A stretch of DNA of 64,000 nucleotides from Dyella sp. GSA-30 (GTDB lineage Bacteria > Pseudomonadota > Gammaproteobacteria > Xanthomonadales > Rhodanobacteraceae), in assembly GCF_027924605.1 (NCBI RefSeq), contig NZ_AP027042.1:5185524-5249523 (forward strand), in the 5' to 3' direction. The notes under the pieces were generated by a model. The model was not told the origin of the DNA. It did no database searches and saw only the letters and a list, made by a program, of their open reading frames with translations. Each line of letters begins with the position of its first letter. Within the stretch, counting starts at the first letter, position 1. The position numbers and the translations under genes are program-made. Positions 7,635-17,630 of the stretch are shown one piece after another.

Positions 7635-9584
7635 TTATGGCGCTGCGTCCCCGTCGAGCAGGGGCGCGGGAGTGCGGGCAAAAAACGCCTGCACGTCGGC
7701 AATCTCGCGCGTACGCGGCATGGGCGGCAGGCTGGCCAGAAAAAGCTTGCCGTAGCCTTTGCCGGTAAGGCGCGGATCGCACAGCACCAGCACGCCGCGA
7801 TCGCGCACATCGCGAATCAGACGCCCGGCACCCTGCTTGAGCGCGATGACCGCGCTGGGCACCTGCCAGCCCATAAAGGGATTGATACCCGATTGCTCGA
7901 GTGCTTCCAGACGCGCCTGCAATACAGGATCGTCAGGTGCCGCAAACGGCAGCTTGTCGATGACGACGACCGAGAGCGCCTCACCCTGCACGTCGACGCC
8001 TTCCCAAAAACTCGCCGCACCGAGCAACACGCCATGACCGCTGGCGCGAAACTCTTCCAGCAGGCGGTGGCGCGGTGCATCGCCCTGGACGAACAACGGC
8101 CACGGTACGCGTTCGCGCAACAAATCTGCCGCGCGCCGCAGGGCACGATGCGAGGTGAACAGCAGGAACGCGCGGCCGTTCGATGCTTCCAGCACCGGCA
8201 TGACCGCATCGATGACGCGTTCGGTGTAATCGCGCGCGGCCGGGTCGGGCAAGCCCGGCGGGAGATAGCACAGCGCCTGCTCGCGATAATCGAACGGACT
8301 TTCCAGACTCAACGTCTGTGGATCGTCCAGGCCGAGCTGGCGCGCGAAATGTCCAAAGTCACCAGCGACCGAAAGCGTGGCCGAAGTATGGATCCATGCC
8401 GCCTGGGTACGCTCACGCAAACCGCGCAGCGGTGCGGCAAGATCCAGCGGCGTGGCATGCAGCGCAAAGCCGCGCGGGAACTGCTCGTACCAGCGCACGT
8501 CCTGTTCGCCATCGCCTTCGGCGATACGGTCGAAACGCTCGCTTAGCGTAGAGGCACGCTCGTAGACGTTGGCAAAGCCGCGCGAGCGTTCGGCCTGGGA
8601 CGCCAGCACGTCGGCCAGCGCGGCGATCAACTCGCGCACGTCGCGCATCGCCTCACGCACATTGGCGTAGCTTTCGAGCAGATGGAACGGACCACGCTGT
8701 GGCAATGGGTCCAGGGTCAGGCGTAATCTGCGCACCGCATCCTGCACCGCTTCGACTGGCTCGAGCACGGCACCGATCGCGCCGGTGATGCCGTTGCATT
8801 CGTTCAAGCTGTCCTGCGCCAGCTCGGTCAACTGGCGCGCACTGATGCTCTGCGAAAAGAACTGTCCGGCCAGCTCGGGAATCTGGTGTGCTTCATCCAG
8901 AATAAAAGCCTGCGCGCCAGGCAGGATTTCGCCGAAGCCTTCCTGCTTCAAGGCAAGATCGGCGAACAGCAGATGATGATTGACCACCACGATGTCCGCT
9001 TCCTGTGCATCCCTGCGTGCCTTGATCACGTGACAGTCATCGTAGAACGGACACTCCACGCCCAGGCAGTTTTCCGGTGTGGACGTTACGCGCGGCCATA
9101 GCGACGATTCCTCGGGAACTTCGGCCAACTCCATCCGATCACCGCGCCGCGTGCGTGCGGACCAGGCACGTATCGATGCGAGCTGCGATGCCTGCGTGCG
9201 ATCGAAGGTGGCACCTTCGCGCACCGTCTGATCCAGCCGATACAGGCACAGATAGTTGGAACGCCCCTTGAGCAAGGCAGTTTTCAGATGAGTCCCCAGC
9301 ACCGAATGCACGCGCGGCAGATCGCGAAAATACAGCTGGTCCTGCAACGCCTTGGTGCCGGTCGATACGATCACGCGATCTCCCGACAGCAAGGCTGGCA
9401 CGAGATACGCATAGGTCTTGCCAGTCCCGGTGCCCGCCTCGGCGATCAGGATGTCGCGCTCGGCGATGGCGTGCTGCACCGCCCGCGCCATCACCTGCTG
9501 CGCTTCGCGCGGCAGGAAGTTCGGCAAGTCGCGGGCGAAGGGGCCGTCCGCACCGAGTAGTGCGGAGATATCCGGGTCGGTCAT
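7635..9584 (-). CDS. yoaA: ATP-dependent DNA helicase of the YoaA/DinG (XPD-like) group
   Basis: A 649-residue superfamily 2 helicase, closer in length to YoaA (636) than DinG (716). Walker A is EAGTGTGKT at about residues 49-57 and the DEAH box is at 230-233. Four cysteines, at 113, 173, 178 and 184 (YLCLY, ENCLGVECPFYDDCHV), are the expected ligands of the [4Fe-4S] cluster of XPD-like helicases. C-terminal helicase motifs include GAASFWEGVDVQG and KQGAGRLIRD. These enzymes unwind 5'-tailed DNA and help with replication problems. The gene lies between creD and a TPR lipoprotein gene, all on the minus strand, with a 195-base gap upstream. Confidence 0.93.
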   Translation of the reverse strand: MTDPDISALLGADGPFARDLPNFLPREAQQVMARAVQHAIAERDILIAEAGTGTGKTYAYLVPALLSGDRVIVSTGTKALQDQLYFRDLPRVHSVLGTHLKTALLKGRSNYLCLYRLDQTVREGATFDRTQASQLASIRAWSARTRRGDRMELAEVPEESSLWPRVTSTPENCLGVECPFYDDCHVIKARRDAQEADIVVVNHHLLFADLALKQEGFGEILPGAQAFILDEAHQIPELAGQFFSQSISARQLTELAQDSLNECNGITGAIGAVLEPVEAVQDAVRRLRLTLDPLPQRGPFHLLESYANVREAMRDVRELIAALADVLASQAERSRGFANVYERASTLSERFDRIAEGDGEQDVRWYEQFPRGFALHATPLDLAAPLRGLRERTQAAWIHTSATLSVAGDFGHFARQLGLDDPQTLSLESPFDYREQALCYLPPGLPDPAARDYTERVIDAVMPVLEASNGRAFLLFTSHRALRRAADLLRERVPWPLFVQGDAPRHRLLEEFRASGHGVLLGAASFWEGVDVQGEALSVVVIDKLPFAAPDDPVLQARLEALEQSGINPFMGWQVPSAVIALKQGAGRLIRDVRDRGVLVLCDPRLTGKGYGKLFLASLPPMPRTREIADVQAFFARTPAPLLDGDAAP

Positions 9585-9779
9585 CGGGCTAGTATCGCCG
9601 ATTTGGGGGTGGCCGCTAATGCAGCAACTTCAAGGAACCTTGAAGAACCTCAGTTTTCATCGTCATCCCGGCGTAGGCTGGAATGACGGAGAGGTTGTTT
9701 GGCGTGGCTTGCTACTAAGTCACGAGCCGGTCGCGACTGAAGTCGCTCCTATAAATACCTCCAAGCGTGCACTACGCCA
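9585..9779. repeat. Intergenic stretch with a small palindromic repeat
   Basis: A 195-base gap between the helicase start and the lipoprotein stop with no convincing gene. At 9664-9687 it holds an imperfect hairpin of the CCGGCGTAGG type ending in GGAATGACG. A better copy of the same family is at 54101-54120. Further on, the GCGACTGAAGTCGC dyad (about 9733-9746) is another small palindrome. The yoaA promoter should be in this gap, but no clear boxes were identified. Confidence 0.5.
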
Positions 9780-10298
9780 TCAATAACGCGGCACGCCCTC
9801 GACATGGCACTTCTGGACCCATTTGCGCGCGCTGGCGGCAGCGGCCTGGTCGCCCGCACGATCGCGCAGCTCGACGATGGTCTGCCAGTTGCGTGCGCAT
9901 AGCGGCCCCAGGCGCGGACCCAGCTCCCACGAGTGATGGGCCAGTTTTTCGGCGCCGGCATAATCATGCAGCCGGATCGCTACTTCGGCACGATCCTGCA
10001 ACAAATCCGGCGAGTCGGGGCTGAGTTTAATCGCCTGATCGAGCTTGGTCGCCGCGTCGGCATAGCGACCGGCAAGCACATCGGCGCTGGCACCGTCCTG
10101 CAGCGAGGTCACGCCGGGTTCGCGCAAGGGATTGACGTCGATGATCGACTTTTCCTTGTCGCCGGCGGCCTTGATCGACGCAATGATCAAACTATCGGCA
10201 CGCACCTGCGGGGCCGGCGGCGCGGGTGGCTCGGGCGTTGCGCAGGCTGCAAGCAGCAGTGCGGCGAGAGCCAGCGGGACATGTTTCAGTAAAGACAT
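9780..10298 (-). CDS. Tetratricopeptide repeat lipoprotein
   Basis: A 172-residue protein with a lipoprotein signal peptide: MSLLKHVPLALAALLLAACA, with lipobox LAAC and the lipidated Cys at about residue 19. After a proline-rich spacer, a short TPR region follows: DVLAGRYADAATKLDQAIKLSPDSPDLLQDRAEVAIRLHDYAGAEKLA. The ATG at 10298 is used because it gives a proper signal peptide. Reading further upstream would run into the mrcB coding region. It begins 5 bases after the mrcB stop, so the two are co-transcribed. A role with the PBP1b synthase at the envelope is plausible from context but is inference. Confidence 0.85.
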   Translation of the reverse strand: MSLLKHVPLALAALLLAACATPEPPAPPAPQVRADSLIIASIKAAGDKEKSIIDVNPLREPGVTSLQDGASADVLAGRYADAATKLDQAIKLSPDSPDLLQDRAEVAIRLHDYAGAEKLAHHSWELGPRLGPLCARNWQTIVELRDRAGDQAAAASARKWVQKCHVEGVPRY

Positions 10299-10302
10299 GA
10301 GG

Positions 10303-12630
10303 TCAATCTCGTGCGGGTGCAGTGGAGGCCGAGGCGGGCTGATCCTGACCGCCGCCGAACAGATTTTCGACATGTTGCCAGAAGCAGCCTTCCGTGTTGG
10401 CGGCCAGCGTACCGGCAACCACCGCAAATTGTCGTGCACCCTGGCAGGAAGGGTCGGTCCGCTTGCCTTCCTGCGGATTGATCCAGGCCAGCTCCAGGTT
10501 TTCACCCACCGCGGCCGGCAACGGCCGCGTCGGCAATTTACGGAACAGTTCCTGCCACACGCGCAGGCTGCCGGTGGCGCCGTACAGGCCGCTCGGCTTG
10601 TTGTCGTCGCGGCCCATCCAGAACACCGCCAGATGATCACCGGTGAAGCCGGCGAACCAGCTATCGCGCTGATCGTTGCTGGTACCGGTCTTGCCTGCTG
10701 CGTTGAGCACACCGAGGCTGGAATTGCCGATCGCCGCCGCCGTGCCCGAGCGCACCACCTGCTGCATCGCCCAGGTCGTCAGTCGCACGGCGTCCTGGTA
10801 TTCGCCCTTGCCGCCCTTCACTTCATAACGCTTGATGGTGCGACCGTCGCCGTCGACCACGCCACGCACCGCGAGCAACGGCAGCGCATGGCCATCGGTG
10901 GCGATGTACTGGTAGAGCTGCGCGACTTGCAGCGGCGACAGATCCTGCGCACCCAGCAGCAACGACGGACTGGGGTTCACATCCTGCAGGCCGAACGACT
11001 CCAGGAAAGCCTTGATGCGCGGCACGCCGACATCCATGCCCAGATGGATGGTCGCCAGGTTCCACGAATGAATGAGACCGTCGACCATCGGCACCAGGCC
11101 ATGGACATCGTGTTCGTCGTTCTGTGGCGTCCACATCGTGCCGTCCGGCTGACGCATCGCCACCGGCGAATCATCGATCAGCGTTGAAAGATTCCAGCGC
11201 GACGGATCGGTCAGTGCCACCAGATACACGAACGGCTTCATCAGCGAACCGATCGGGCGACGCGCATCGATGGCGCGATTGAAGCCCTGATCGCCCGGCT
11301 CCTTCGAGCCGACGATCGCCAGCACATTGCCGGTTTGTGCATCGGTCACCACACCGGCCGCCTGCGCCGCGTCGCCGCGCTTGCCCAATGCCTTGGCGGT
11401 GGTGGTAATGGCCTGTTCGGCGTAGAGCTGCGCGGCCGGATCAAGCGTGGTGAAGATGCTCAGATTGCCGGCGCTCAACGTGTCGTCGTCGAAATCGCTG
11501 GTGATCTGCGCACGTACCAATTGCATGAAGGCTGGGAACCGGTTGTGCGGAAGCTGCCCCGCGCTGGCCAACCCAAGCGGCGTCGCTTGCGCTGCCTTGC
11601 CCTGCTCGGCCGTCAACAAGCCCGTGTCGACGAACTGTTGCAGCACCAGGTTGCGGCGCGACAACGCATGATCGGGGTAGCGACGCGGATCGTAGTAGCT
11701 CGGTCCCTTGACCATGCCCACCAGCAAGGCCACTTCCTGCGGACGCAGGTCTTCCATGCGGCGGCCGAAATAGAATTCCGACGCAGCAGCAAAACCATGC
11801 ACCGCCTGCCCGCCTTGCTGGCCAAGGAAGACCTGGTTGACGTAGGCCTCGAGAATGCGGCTCTTGTCGTAATGCGCTTCGATCAGGATCGACATCAGCG
11901 CTTCGTTGAACTTGCGCGTGAAATTCTGATCGCGATCGAGGAACAGATTGCGCACCAGCTGCTGGGTCAACGTCGAGCCGCCCTGCACCGTGTGTCCGGC
12001 GCGCAGATTGGCAAAACTCGCACGCAGGATCGCCGACAGGTCGATACCGAAATGATGCTTGAAGTCGCGATCCTCGACCGCCTGCAAGCCACTGAGCAGC
12101 AGCGGCGGCACATCGGCGAGGCGCACGATGCGGCGCTCTTCCTGCGACGCGCCGTACAACGTGGCAATACGCGCGGGATCGAGATGCACCGTATCGACCG
12201 GCTTGCCGCTGGCCAGATCCTTGACCGACAGGATCTGGCCCTTGCCGAAGACGACGCGAACGCGTCGCGGCAACTCACCGCCGTCAGGGCCGGCATAGCC
12301 ACGCGAATCGATCACGTAGGCGGAGCCATCCTTGGTCCAGCTGCCGGCGACGTCACCGCGCTCATCACGGGTATAGCCGGCGAAGGTCAGCTCCAGTTCC
12401 AGCGCGGCCGGGGTCATCGGCGTATTGGCCGCCAATGGCAAGGGGCGTGCGTAGACACGCGTCGGCACCGCGAAAACCAGGTCATTGAAGCGATCCTGGA
12501 CGCGCTTGTTGAGGATGACCGTGTACGGCAGGACGAAGCCGAACAAAAGCCCCATGCAGACCCAGAATGGAATGCGTATCCAGGGCCAGCAGGCGCGAGC
12601 GAACGAGGAAAGTCGGTTCAGAAAGGCCAA
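10303..12630 (-). CDS. mrcB: Penicillin-binding protein 1B, bifunctional peptidoglycan synthase
   Basis: A class A PBP of 775 residues with one N-terminal membrane helix (about residues 16-40), a UB2H-like region, a GT51 glycosyltransferase domain and a transpeptidase domain. GT51 motifs are EDRDFKHHFGID, with catalytic Glu186, and GGSTLTQQLVRN. The transpeptidase has SLMK with Ser462 as nucleophile and Lys465, then SWN, and AGKTGTSND as the KTG box. It polymerises and cross-links lipid II in the periplasm. It is followed directly by a TPR lipoprotein gene. Upstream, after 133 bases without a gene, lies an SDR gene on the same strand. Confidence 0.96.
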   Translation of the reverse strand: MAFLNRLSSFARACWPWIRIPFWVCMGLLFGFVLPYTVILNKRVQDRFNDLVFAVPTRVYARPLPLAANTPMTPAALELELTFAGYTRDERGDVAGSWTKDGSAYVIDSRGYAGPDGGELPRRVRVVFGKGQILSVKDLASGKPVDTVHLDPARIATLYGASQEERRIVRLADVPPLLLSGLQAVEDRDFKHHFGIDLSAILRASFANLRAGHTVQGGSTLTQQLVRNLFLDRDQNFTRKFNEALMSILIEAHYDKSRILEAYVNQVFLGQQGGQAVHGFAAASEFYFGRRMEDLRPQEVALLVGMVKGPSYYDPRRYPDHALSRRNLVLQQFVDTGLLTAEQGKAAQATPLGLASAGQLPHNRFPAFMQLVRAQITSDFDDDTLSAGNLSIFTTLDPAAQLYAEQAITTTAKALGKRGDAAQAAGVVTDAQTGNVLAIVGSKEPGDQGFNRAIDARRPIGSLMKPFVYLVALTDPSRWNLSTLIDDSPVAMRQPDGTMWTPQNDEHDVHGLVPMVDGLIHSWNLATIHLGMDVGVPRIKAFLESFGLQDVNPSPSLLLGAQDLSPLQVAQLYQYIATDGHALPLLAVRGVVDGDGRTIKRYEVKGGKGEYQDAVRLTTWAMQQVVRSGTAAAIGNSSLGVLNAAGKTGTSNDQRDSWFAGFTGDHLAVFWMGRDDNKPSGLYGATGSLRVWQELFRKLPTRPLPAAVGENLELAWINPQEGKRTDPSCQGARQFAVVAGTLAANTEGCFWQHVENLFGGGQDQPASASTAPARD

Positions 12631-12763
12631 CGCGGGGAGATCCCTAGCTGCAAAGTGTCAGGGATCATAGGGCCTGCTGGCCGGCGGGCGTCTGAACGCC
12701 GGGCCGGGATTCGTGACTATTTGCGGGCATGAGAGGGCGAAACGCTGCTATCAAGACCCTGGG

Positions 12764-13609
12764 CTAGCTTTTCTTGTCATATCCCCAGCAGGTCGGATCG
12801 GGCCGGAACGGCCGTGGCCGCACGCCGAGGCGACGCTCCAACTCACTGTTGTCGGCCACCAGATCCACCTGGAAACGCGACAGGGCACCGCGAACGCTAT
12901 GCACCATATAGCGCAACACGCGTAACACCCGCATCGGGACCGGCAAGGGCAAGGTCCAGCCGGGAAGGCTGCTGCGAATGCGCGCGAACATGTCGTGCAC
13001 GCTCAGGCGTTCGCCACCGCCGATCGGCAGCACATAGCCAGAGGCTTCGCGATGATCGAGTGCGGCGATGATGGCCAGCGAGATATCTTCGGCGTGTACC
13101 GGCTGACGCAATCCCTTCCCAGCGAGCAGGGGAAACACTCGGGTGCGCATCGCGCGTCGTGCGATCGGCGTCAGACTCTTGTCCATGCCGACGCCATAGA
13201 TCATGGTCGGCCGCAACACCGTCCAGGCACAACCGTTACGTTCGCAGACACGCGCTAGCCGCGCTTCGCTGTCACGCAGGCTTTGCGCCAGCTCGCGCTC
13301 GCTGCGCAGTTCCGAATCGAGCTTGGTCTGCGCGCTCATCGAGCTGGTGGCAATCACACGCGGTCGCGAACGCAGATCGACCCTGCCCAGCCATTCGTCG
13401 AAACCGACCAACGGGCCCATGCTGATGATGGCGCTGATCGGTCCTTCCGGCAGCGACGCAACGGCCACGTGCCCATGCAGCCAGCGTACGCCTTCGATCG
13501 GTGGCTGCTCGTTACGACTGAACGCAACTACTTGTTCGCCACGAGCCAACAGGCTCGGTAGCAAAAAGCGGCCGATCTGGCCGCTACCGCCAAACACCAC
13601 CACCGTCAT
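12764..13609 (-). CDS. NAD(P)-dependent epimerase/dehydratase-like (atypical SDR) protein
   Basis: A 281-residue Rossmann-fold protein of the extended or atypical SDR type. The nucleotide-binding motif GGSGQIG is at residues 7-13. A further typical block is CAWTVLRPTMIYGVG, followed by a HAEDISLAI segment. A clear YxxxK catalytic pair is not evident, so activity and substrate cannot be named. I chose the ATG at 13609 because it places the Rossmann motif at the N-terminus and has a GGTGAGG ribosome-binding site. It starts 7 bases after the stop of the upstream TPR gene, so the two are probably one transcript. Confidence 0.82.
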   Translation of the reverse strand: MTVVVFGGSGQIGRFLLPSLLARGEQVVAFSRNEQPPIEGVRWLHGHVAVASLPEGPISAIISMGPLVGFDEWLGRVDLRSRPRVIATSSMSAQTKLDSELRSERELAQSLRDSEARLARVCERNGCAWTVLRPTMIYGVGMDKSLTPIARRAMRTRVFPLLAGKGLRQPVHAEDISLAIIAALDHREASGYVLPIGGGERLSVHDMFARIRSSLPGWTLPLPVPMRVLRVLRYMVHSVRGALSRFQVDLVADNSELERRLGVRPRPFRPDPTCWGYDKKS

Positions 13610-13616
13610 GCCGACC

Positions 13617-15329
13617 TCACCGCCCTGCCGACAAACGTGCCTGCAATTGCTGCAGCCTTGCGTTGCCCGTCGCCAGCTTGCCGGCGTGATTGAGCGATTG
13701 CGTAGCACCAGGACGATCGCCGCGCCCCAGTTGTTGCTCGGCCTGATCCATCCAGGCACCGGCCAGACGCTGGCGCAACTGATCCTGGCCGGCATCGCCC
13801 GGCGCCAGGTCGGAAAGGTCGCCGAGGAAACCTTCGGCCTGCACCAGATTGCCGTTGGACATGGCCTGGTTGAACTGGCGCGACACCAGGTTCGGCAGCT
13901 CCTGCAGCCCACGTCGCGCGGCTTCGTTGTTGCCATCAATGGCCAGTGCGCCGCGATACAGATCGTAGGCACTGTCGCCCGGCGGCAACATGATCTGGCC
14001 GCGCTTGGCGGCGATATCCGCGTTCTGCAGCATGCGTGCGATCTGCGCGCTCTGCTGCGGTGTCAGTTGCGCCGGCGACGCCTGCCCCACATCGCCGTCT
14101 TCGCCGGCGGCCGTGGCGGTGAGATTGGTATTGGCGGTGGCGCGTTTGTTCAGATCGCCAAGACGAGCACGTGCGGCAGCAAGGTCGGCCGACTTGGGCG
14201 CAAACGATGCGGCGCGATCCAACAGTTGTGTGGCGTGTGCGCTGTCGTTCGCATCGATCGCCGCATTGGCCTGCACGATCAAGGCCTGCGCGACCTGTCC
14301 CAGGCCGGCCTTGGCCTCGGCATTGTCCGCGTCGATCGCCAGTGCCGACTTGAAATACGCCAGCGCAGTGTCTTCGCCGTCGCCGTCGATACGACCGGCG
14401 CGCAACGCATCCTGACCTTGCTTGAGGTCATCGGCCAGCTCGCCGCTGTCCTGTTTCTGCGCCTGCACCAATGCAGCGCGCAACGACGGCAGCTCACCGT
14501 AGTTTGGCAAGAGCACGGCCAGCTTGTCGACGATCGCTGCCGCGGCGTTACGGTCACCCGCATCGAGTGCCTTGCGTGCCTGGGCGGCCAGGCCATCGGC
14601 AACCTTGTCCATGCCGTGCAGGGCGATCGCGTTATTCGGATCGATCGCCAGCACCTGCCGATACAGATTGCCGGCGCCGTCGTCGCCATCCAGACGGCCG
14701 TCGGCCAGCGCCTGCTGCGCACGTTCGATCAAGCCATCCGGCTGCACATTGGCGCTACGCGCCTTGCTGATCTGCTGATCCAGCCGCTCGACATCGGCGC
14801 CACCGCCAAGCAGTTCGCGCGCAGCGTTCAAGGCCAGCGCGGCCTCATCGAGCTTGCCGTCGCGTACAGCCGCATCAGCACGGGCGATCTCAGCCTGACC
14901 GACCTGACGCAAACCATCGCGAGCGCGATCATTGTCCGGCTCGAGCGCGCGTGCGGCCTCGTACAGCTCGCGCGCACTCTTGCCATCATTGCCGTCCAGA
15001 TGGCCGTCATGCAGCGCCTGATCGGCGCGGCCAAGTACGTCGTTGAGTTCGGTGCTGGGCACCAGCCCGCGCAAGCGGTCCTGCTCGACCCAGGCAAAGG
15101 CCACCACGCCGATGACCACCAGCAGCAGGACCGGCAACAGCCAGCCACGCTTGCTCGACTTGGGCGCACGCGGCGGCGGCGCGCCATGGCGGCGGCGATC
15201 GGGGTCGACGCCGAAATGCGGCAGCTCGTCGCGCGGCGCCTGCACTTGCGGCTTGTCCCAACCGTCCAGATTGCCCAGGCGTGGCTCGGTGCGACCACCC
15301 TGGTCATGCTGATCTTTGCGTCCGCTCAT
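13617..15329 (-). CDS. Membrane-anchored tetratricopeptide repeat protein
   Basis: A 570-residue protein with a polar, Pro/Arg-rich cytoplasmic head of about 60 residues and a single membrane helix (GWLLPVLLLVVIGVVAFAWV, about 62-81). A long series of degenerate TPR-like helices faces the periplasm. Repeats share a pattern such as ALxDGxLDGDDG...LYxxxLAIDPNNAxAxxGL; the DG-LDG dipeptide motif recurs at least four times. No enzymatic motif is visible. It lies between relA and an SDR gene, all on the minus strand. A scaffold role at the cell envelope is a guess from architecture only. Confidence 0.8.
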   Translation of the reverse strand: MSGRKDQHDQGGRTEPRLGNLDGWDKPQVQAPRDELPHFGVDPDRRRHGAPPPRAPKSSKRGWLLPVLLLVVIGVVAFAWVEQDRLRGLVPSTELNDVLGRADQALHDGHLDGNDGKSARELYEAARALEPDNDRARDGLRQVGQAEIARADAAVRDGKLDEAALALNAARELLGGGADVERLDQQISKARSANVQPDGLIERAQQALADGRLDGDDGAGNLYRQVLAIDPNNAIALHGMDKVADGLAAQARKALDAGDRNAAAAIVDKLAVLLPNYGELPSLRAALVQAQKQDSGELADDLKQGQDALRAGRIDGDGEDTALAYFKSALAIDADNAEAKAGLGQVAQALIVQANAAIDANDSAHATQLLDRAASFAPKSADLAAARARLGDLNKRATANTNLTATAAGEDGDVGQASPAQLTPQQSAQIARMLQNADIAAKRGQIMLPPGDSAYDLYRGALAIDGNNEAARRGLQELPNLVSRQFNQAMSNGNLVQAEGFLGDLSDLAPGDAGQDQLRQRLAGAWMDQAEQQLGRGDRPGATQSLNHAGKLATGNARLQQLQARLSAGR

Positions 15330-15415
15330 AGATAGATAGCCTCAAGGCAACGGGCGAAAGCTTAACATCGCGCCATGAACGCCACCGGCTCGGACCGGCG
15401 CGTGGTTCAACCGCC

Positions 15416-15436
15416 AGAAAGGCCCGCCGGGCCGCG
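15416..15436 (-). terminator. Possible terminator after relA
   Basis: The palindrome GGCCCGCCGGGCC (15421-15433) lies about 20 bases past the relA stop. On the minus strand it is followed by TTTCT. The T tract is short, so this is a weak intrinsic terminator or only a pause hairpin. Confidence 0.4.
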
Positions 15437-15454
15437 GCCGACACCTTTGTCGGG

Positions 15455-17596
15455 CTACTTGCCGCCCACGCGGCGCGCGTCTACCACGTTGGGCAGTGCG
15501 GTCAGACGGCCGAGCAGGATCGACAGCTGCTCGAAATCGCGTACGCGCAAGGTAAAGCGCATCTCGACCTCGCCGGTCCGGGTAAAGACCCGGCTCGAGG
15601 AGGCAATGATGTGGGTGCCGAAGTTGCTGATCAGGGCGGTGACGTCTTTCTGCAAACCCTTGCGATCATAGCCATGCAGCTCGATGTCGACCTCGTAGGC
15701 CTGTGCGGCCACCCTGCCCCACTCGACGTCGATCACCCGATCCGGATCGCGCCTTGCCAGGCGCGCCAGGCTGATGCAATCGGCGCGGTGCACCGAGACG
15801 CCGCGACCGCGGGTGATAAAGCCCTTGACCGGATCGCCCGGCAGCGGCTGGCAGCACCGCGCCAGCGTGGTGAGCAGATTGCCGACGCCCTCGATGCTGA
15901 GCGCACTGTGCTCGATGGTGGCGTGCCGCGAGGTGACCGGCAACGAGGACTGCGTCACCTCTTCGGCCGGCGGCGCGGCGGCCTCCTGCAGGAACCGCGT
16001 GATCTGGCCCGGGTTGATCTCGCCCAGCGCCAAGGCGATCAGCAGCTCGTCATGGTTCTTCAGATGAAAATGCGCCGGCAACTTCGACAGATCGGACGAA
16101 GACACCGCCATGCGGCGCAGTTCGCGCTCGAGCATGCTGCGACCGACCGCCAGGTTGGCCTCCTGTGCCACACGGCGGAACCATACGCGCACCTTTTCAC
16201 GCGCGCGCGAGGTGTGCAGATAGCCGTGATGCACCGATAGCCAGTCGCGACTCGGCTCGGCCAGCTTGGCGGTAAGAATCTCGATGCGATCGCCGCTTTG
16301 TGGCTGGAACGTCAGCGGCACGATGCGGCCATTGACCTTGGCGCCACGGCAACGGTGACCGACTTCCGTGTGCACGTGATAGGCGAAATCCAGCACGGTC
16401 GCACCGCGCGGCAAGTCCACCACTTCGCCACGCGGCGTCAGCACATAGACACGGTCTTCGAGCAGTTCGGTCTGCAGGCCGGCGGCCAGTTCGCTATCGC
16501 TTTCGCTCTCGCCACGTGGTTCGAGAAGGCGACGCATCCAGGCGATCTTCGCTTCGAACTCGCTGTCGCCGCTGCCACCCTCCTTGTAGCGCCAGTGTGC
16601 CGCCACGCCGAGCTCGTTGATGCGATGCATTTCGAACGTGCGGATCTGTACTTCCAGCGTCTTGCCGTGCGGCCCGATCACCGCGGTGTGCAGCGAACGG
16701 TAGTCGTTGCCCTTGGGCCGCGCGATGTAGTCGTCGAATTCGCCCGGCAGATGCGGCCACAACGTATGCACGACGCCGAGCGCGGCATAGCAGTCGGCCA
16801 CGCTGTCGACCAGCACGCGCACCGCGCGGATGTCATAGAGATCGGAAAAATCCAGCGACTTGCGCTGCATCTTTTTCCAGATCGAGTAGATGTGCTTGGG
16901 CCGCCCGGCAAGATCGGCACGCACGCCGGCCGATTCCAGCGCCAGGCGAAGCACCGACAGCGACTCGGCGATAAAACTCTCGCGATCCGCGCGGCGCTCG
17001 TCCAGCAGCTTGGCGATGCGCCGATAGGTGTCCGGCTGCAGATAGCGGAAGGAAAGATCCTCCAGCTCCCACTTCAACTGCCAGATACCGAGCCGGTTGG
17101 CGAGCGGCGAATGGATGTCCGTCGTCAACTGCGCCAGCAGGCGGCGTTGATCTTCGGGCAGGGCGCTGGCCGCACGCAGCTTGGCGAGCTGGCGTGCCAG
17201 CAGGATGAACACCACGCGTACGTCGCGAATGATCGCCAGCAGCAGACGACGCAGGCCCTCGCTGCCGCTGCCAGGCGCACGCTGCGCATGCAACGCCCAG
17301 ACCTGTCCGGCGGCGGCCTGACCGGCGACCAGCTTCTGCATTTCCACCGGGAGCTTCGCCTTGTGCACCGCCCAGGCGTCCGGGTCTACTTCGCTCAGCT
17401 CGAACCACAACGCGGCAGCCTGCGTCTGCGCGTCGCAGCCCAACATACCCAGCAGATCGAGCACATCGACGCATTCGGCCATCGCAACGGCCTTGTGCTC
17501 GCACGCTTCGAACGCATCGGCCAGCACGCGCGGAAGCTCCCGCGCACGCCAGGCGGCGAAGCGGTCGGAAGCGGAAAGGTCAGCAGCTTGGGCCAT
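15455..17596 (-). CDS. relA: GTP pyrophosphokinase RelA, (p)ppGpp synthetase
   Basis: A 713-residue long RSH protein (E. coli RelA has 744) that makes (p)ppGpp when ribosomes stall. The N-terminal hydrolase-like domain lacks the HD metal motif, which points to the synthetase-only RelA branch rather than SpoT. The synthetase domain shows GRPKHIYSIWKKMQRKSLDFSDLYDIRAVRVLV and RPKGNDYRSLHTAV. A TGS domain (VYVLTPRGEVVDLPRGATVLDFAYHVH) follows near residue 380. A C-terminal ACT domain (DIELHGYDRKGLQKDVTALI) ends the protein. It lies 34 bases downstream of hrpA on the same strand. Confidence 0.94.
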   Translation of the reverse strand: MAQAADLSASDRFAAWRARELPRVLADAFEACEHKAVAMAECVDVLDLLGMLGCDAQTQAAALWFELSEVDPDAWAVHKAKLPVEMQKLVAGQAAAGQVWALHAQRAPGSGSEGLRRLLLAIIRDVRVVFILLARQLAKLRAASALPEDQRRLLAQLTTDIHSPLANRLGIWQLKWELEDLSFRYLQPDTYRRIAKLLDERRADRESFIAESLSVLRLALESAGVRADLAGRPKHIYSIWKKMQRKSLDFSDLYDIRAVRVLVDSVADCYAALGVVHTLWPHLPGEFDDYIARPKGNDYRSLHTAVIGPHGKTLEVQIRTFEMHRINELGVAAHWRYKEGGSGDSEFEAKIAWMRRLLEPRGESESDSELAAGLQTELLEDRVYVLTPRGEVVDLPRGATVLDFAYHVHTEVGHRCRGAKVNGRIVPLTFQPQSGDRIEILTAKLAEPSRDWLSVHHGYLHTSRAREKVRVWFRRVAQEANLAVGRSMLERELRRMAVSSSDLSKLPAHFHLKNHDELLIALALGEINPGQITRFLQEAAAPPAEEVTQSSLPVTSRHATIEHSALSIEGVGNLLTTLARCCQPLPGDPVKGFITRGRGVSVHRADCISLARLARRDPDRVIDVEWGRVAAQAYEVDIELHGYDRKGLQKDVTALISNFGTHIIASSSRVFTRTGEVEMRFTLRVRDFEQLSILLGRLTALPNVVDARRVGGK

Positions 17597-17630
17597 GCCG
17601 CTATTTTAGCGGCTAAGGCGGCCGAAACGC

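Noticed and set aside
13203-15335. A 710-codon open frame on the plus strand opposite the SDR and TPR genes
   Set aside because: It runs antisense to two well supported genes, has a composition typical of a high-GC shadow frame, and shows no recognisable domain or ribosome-binding site.
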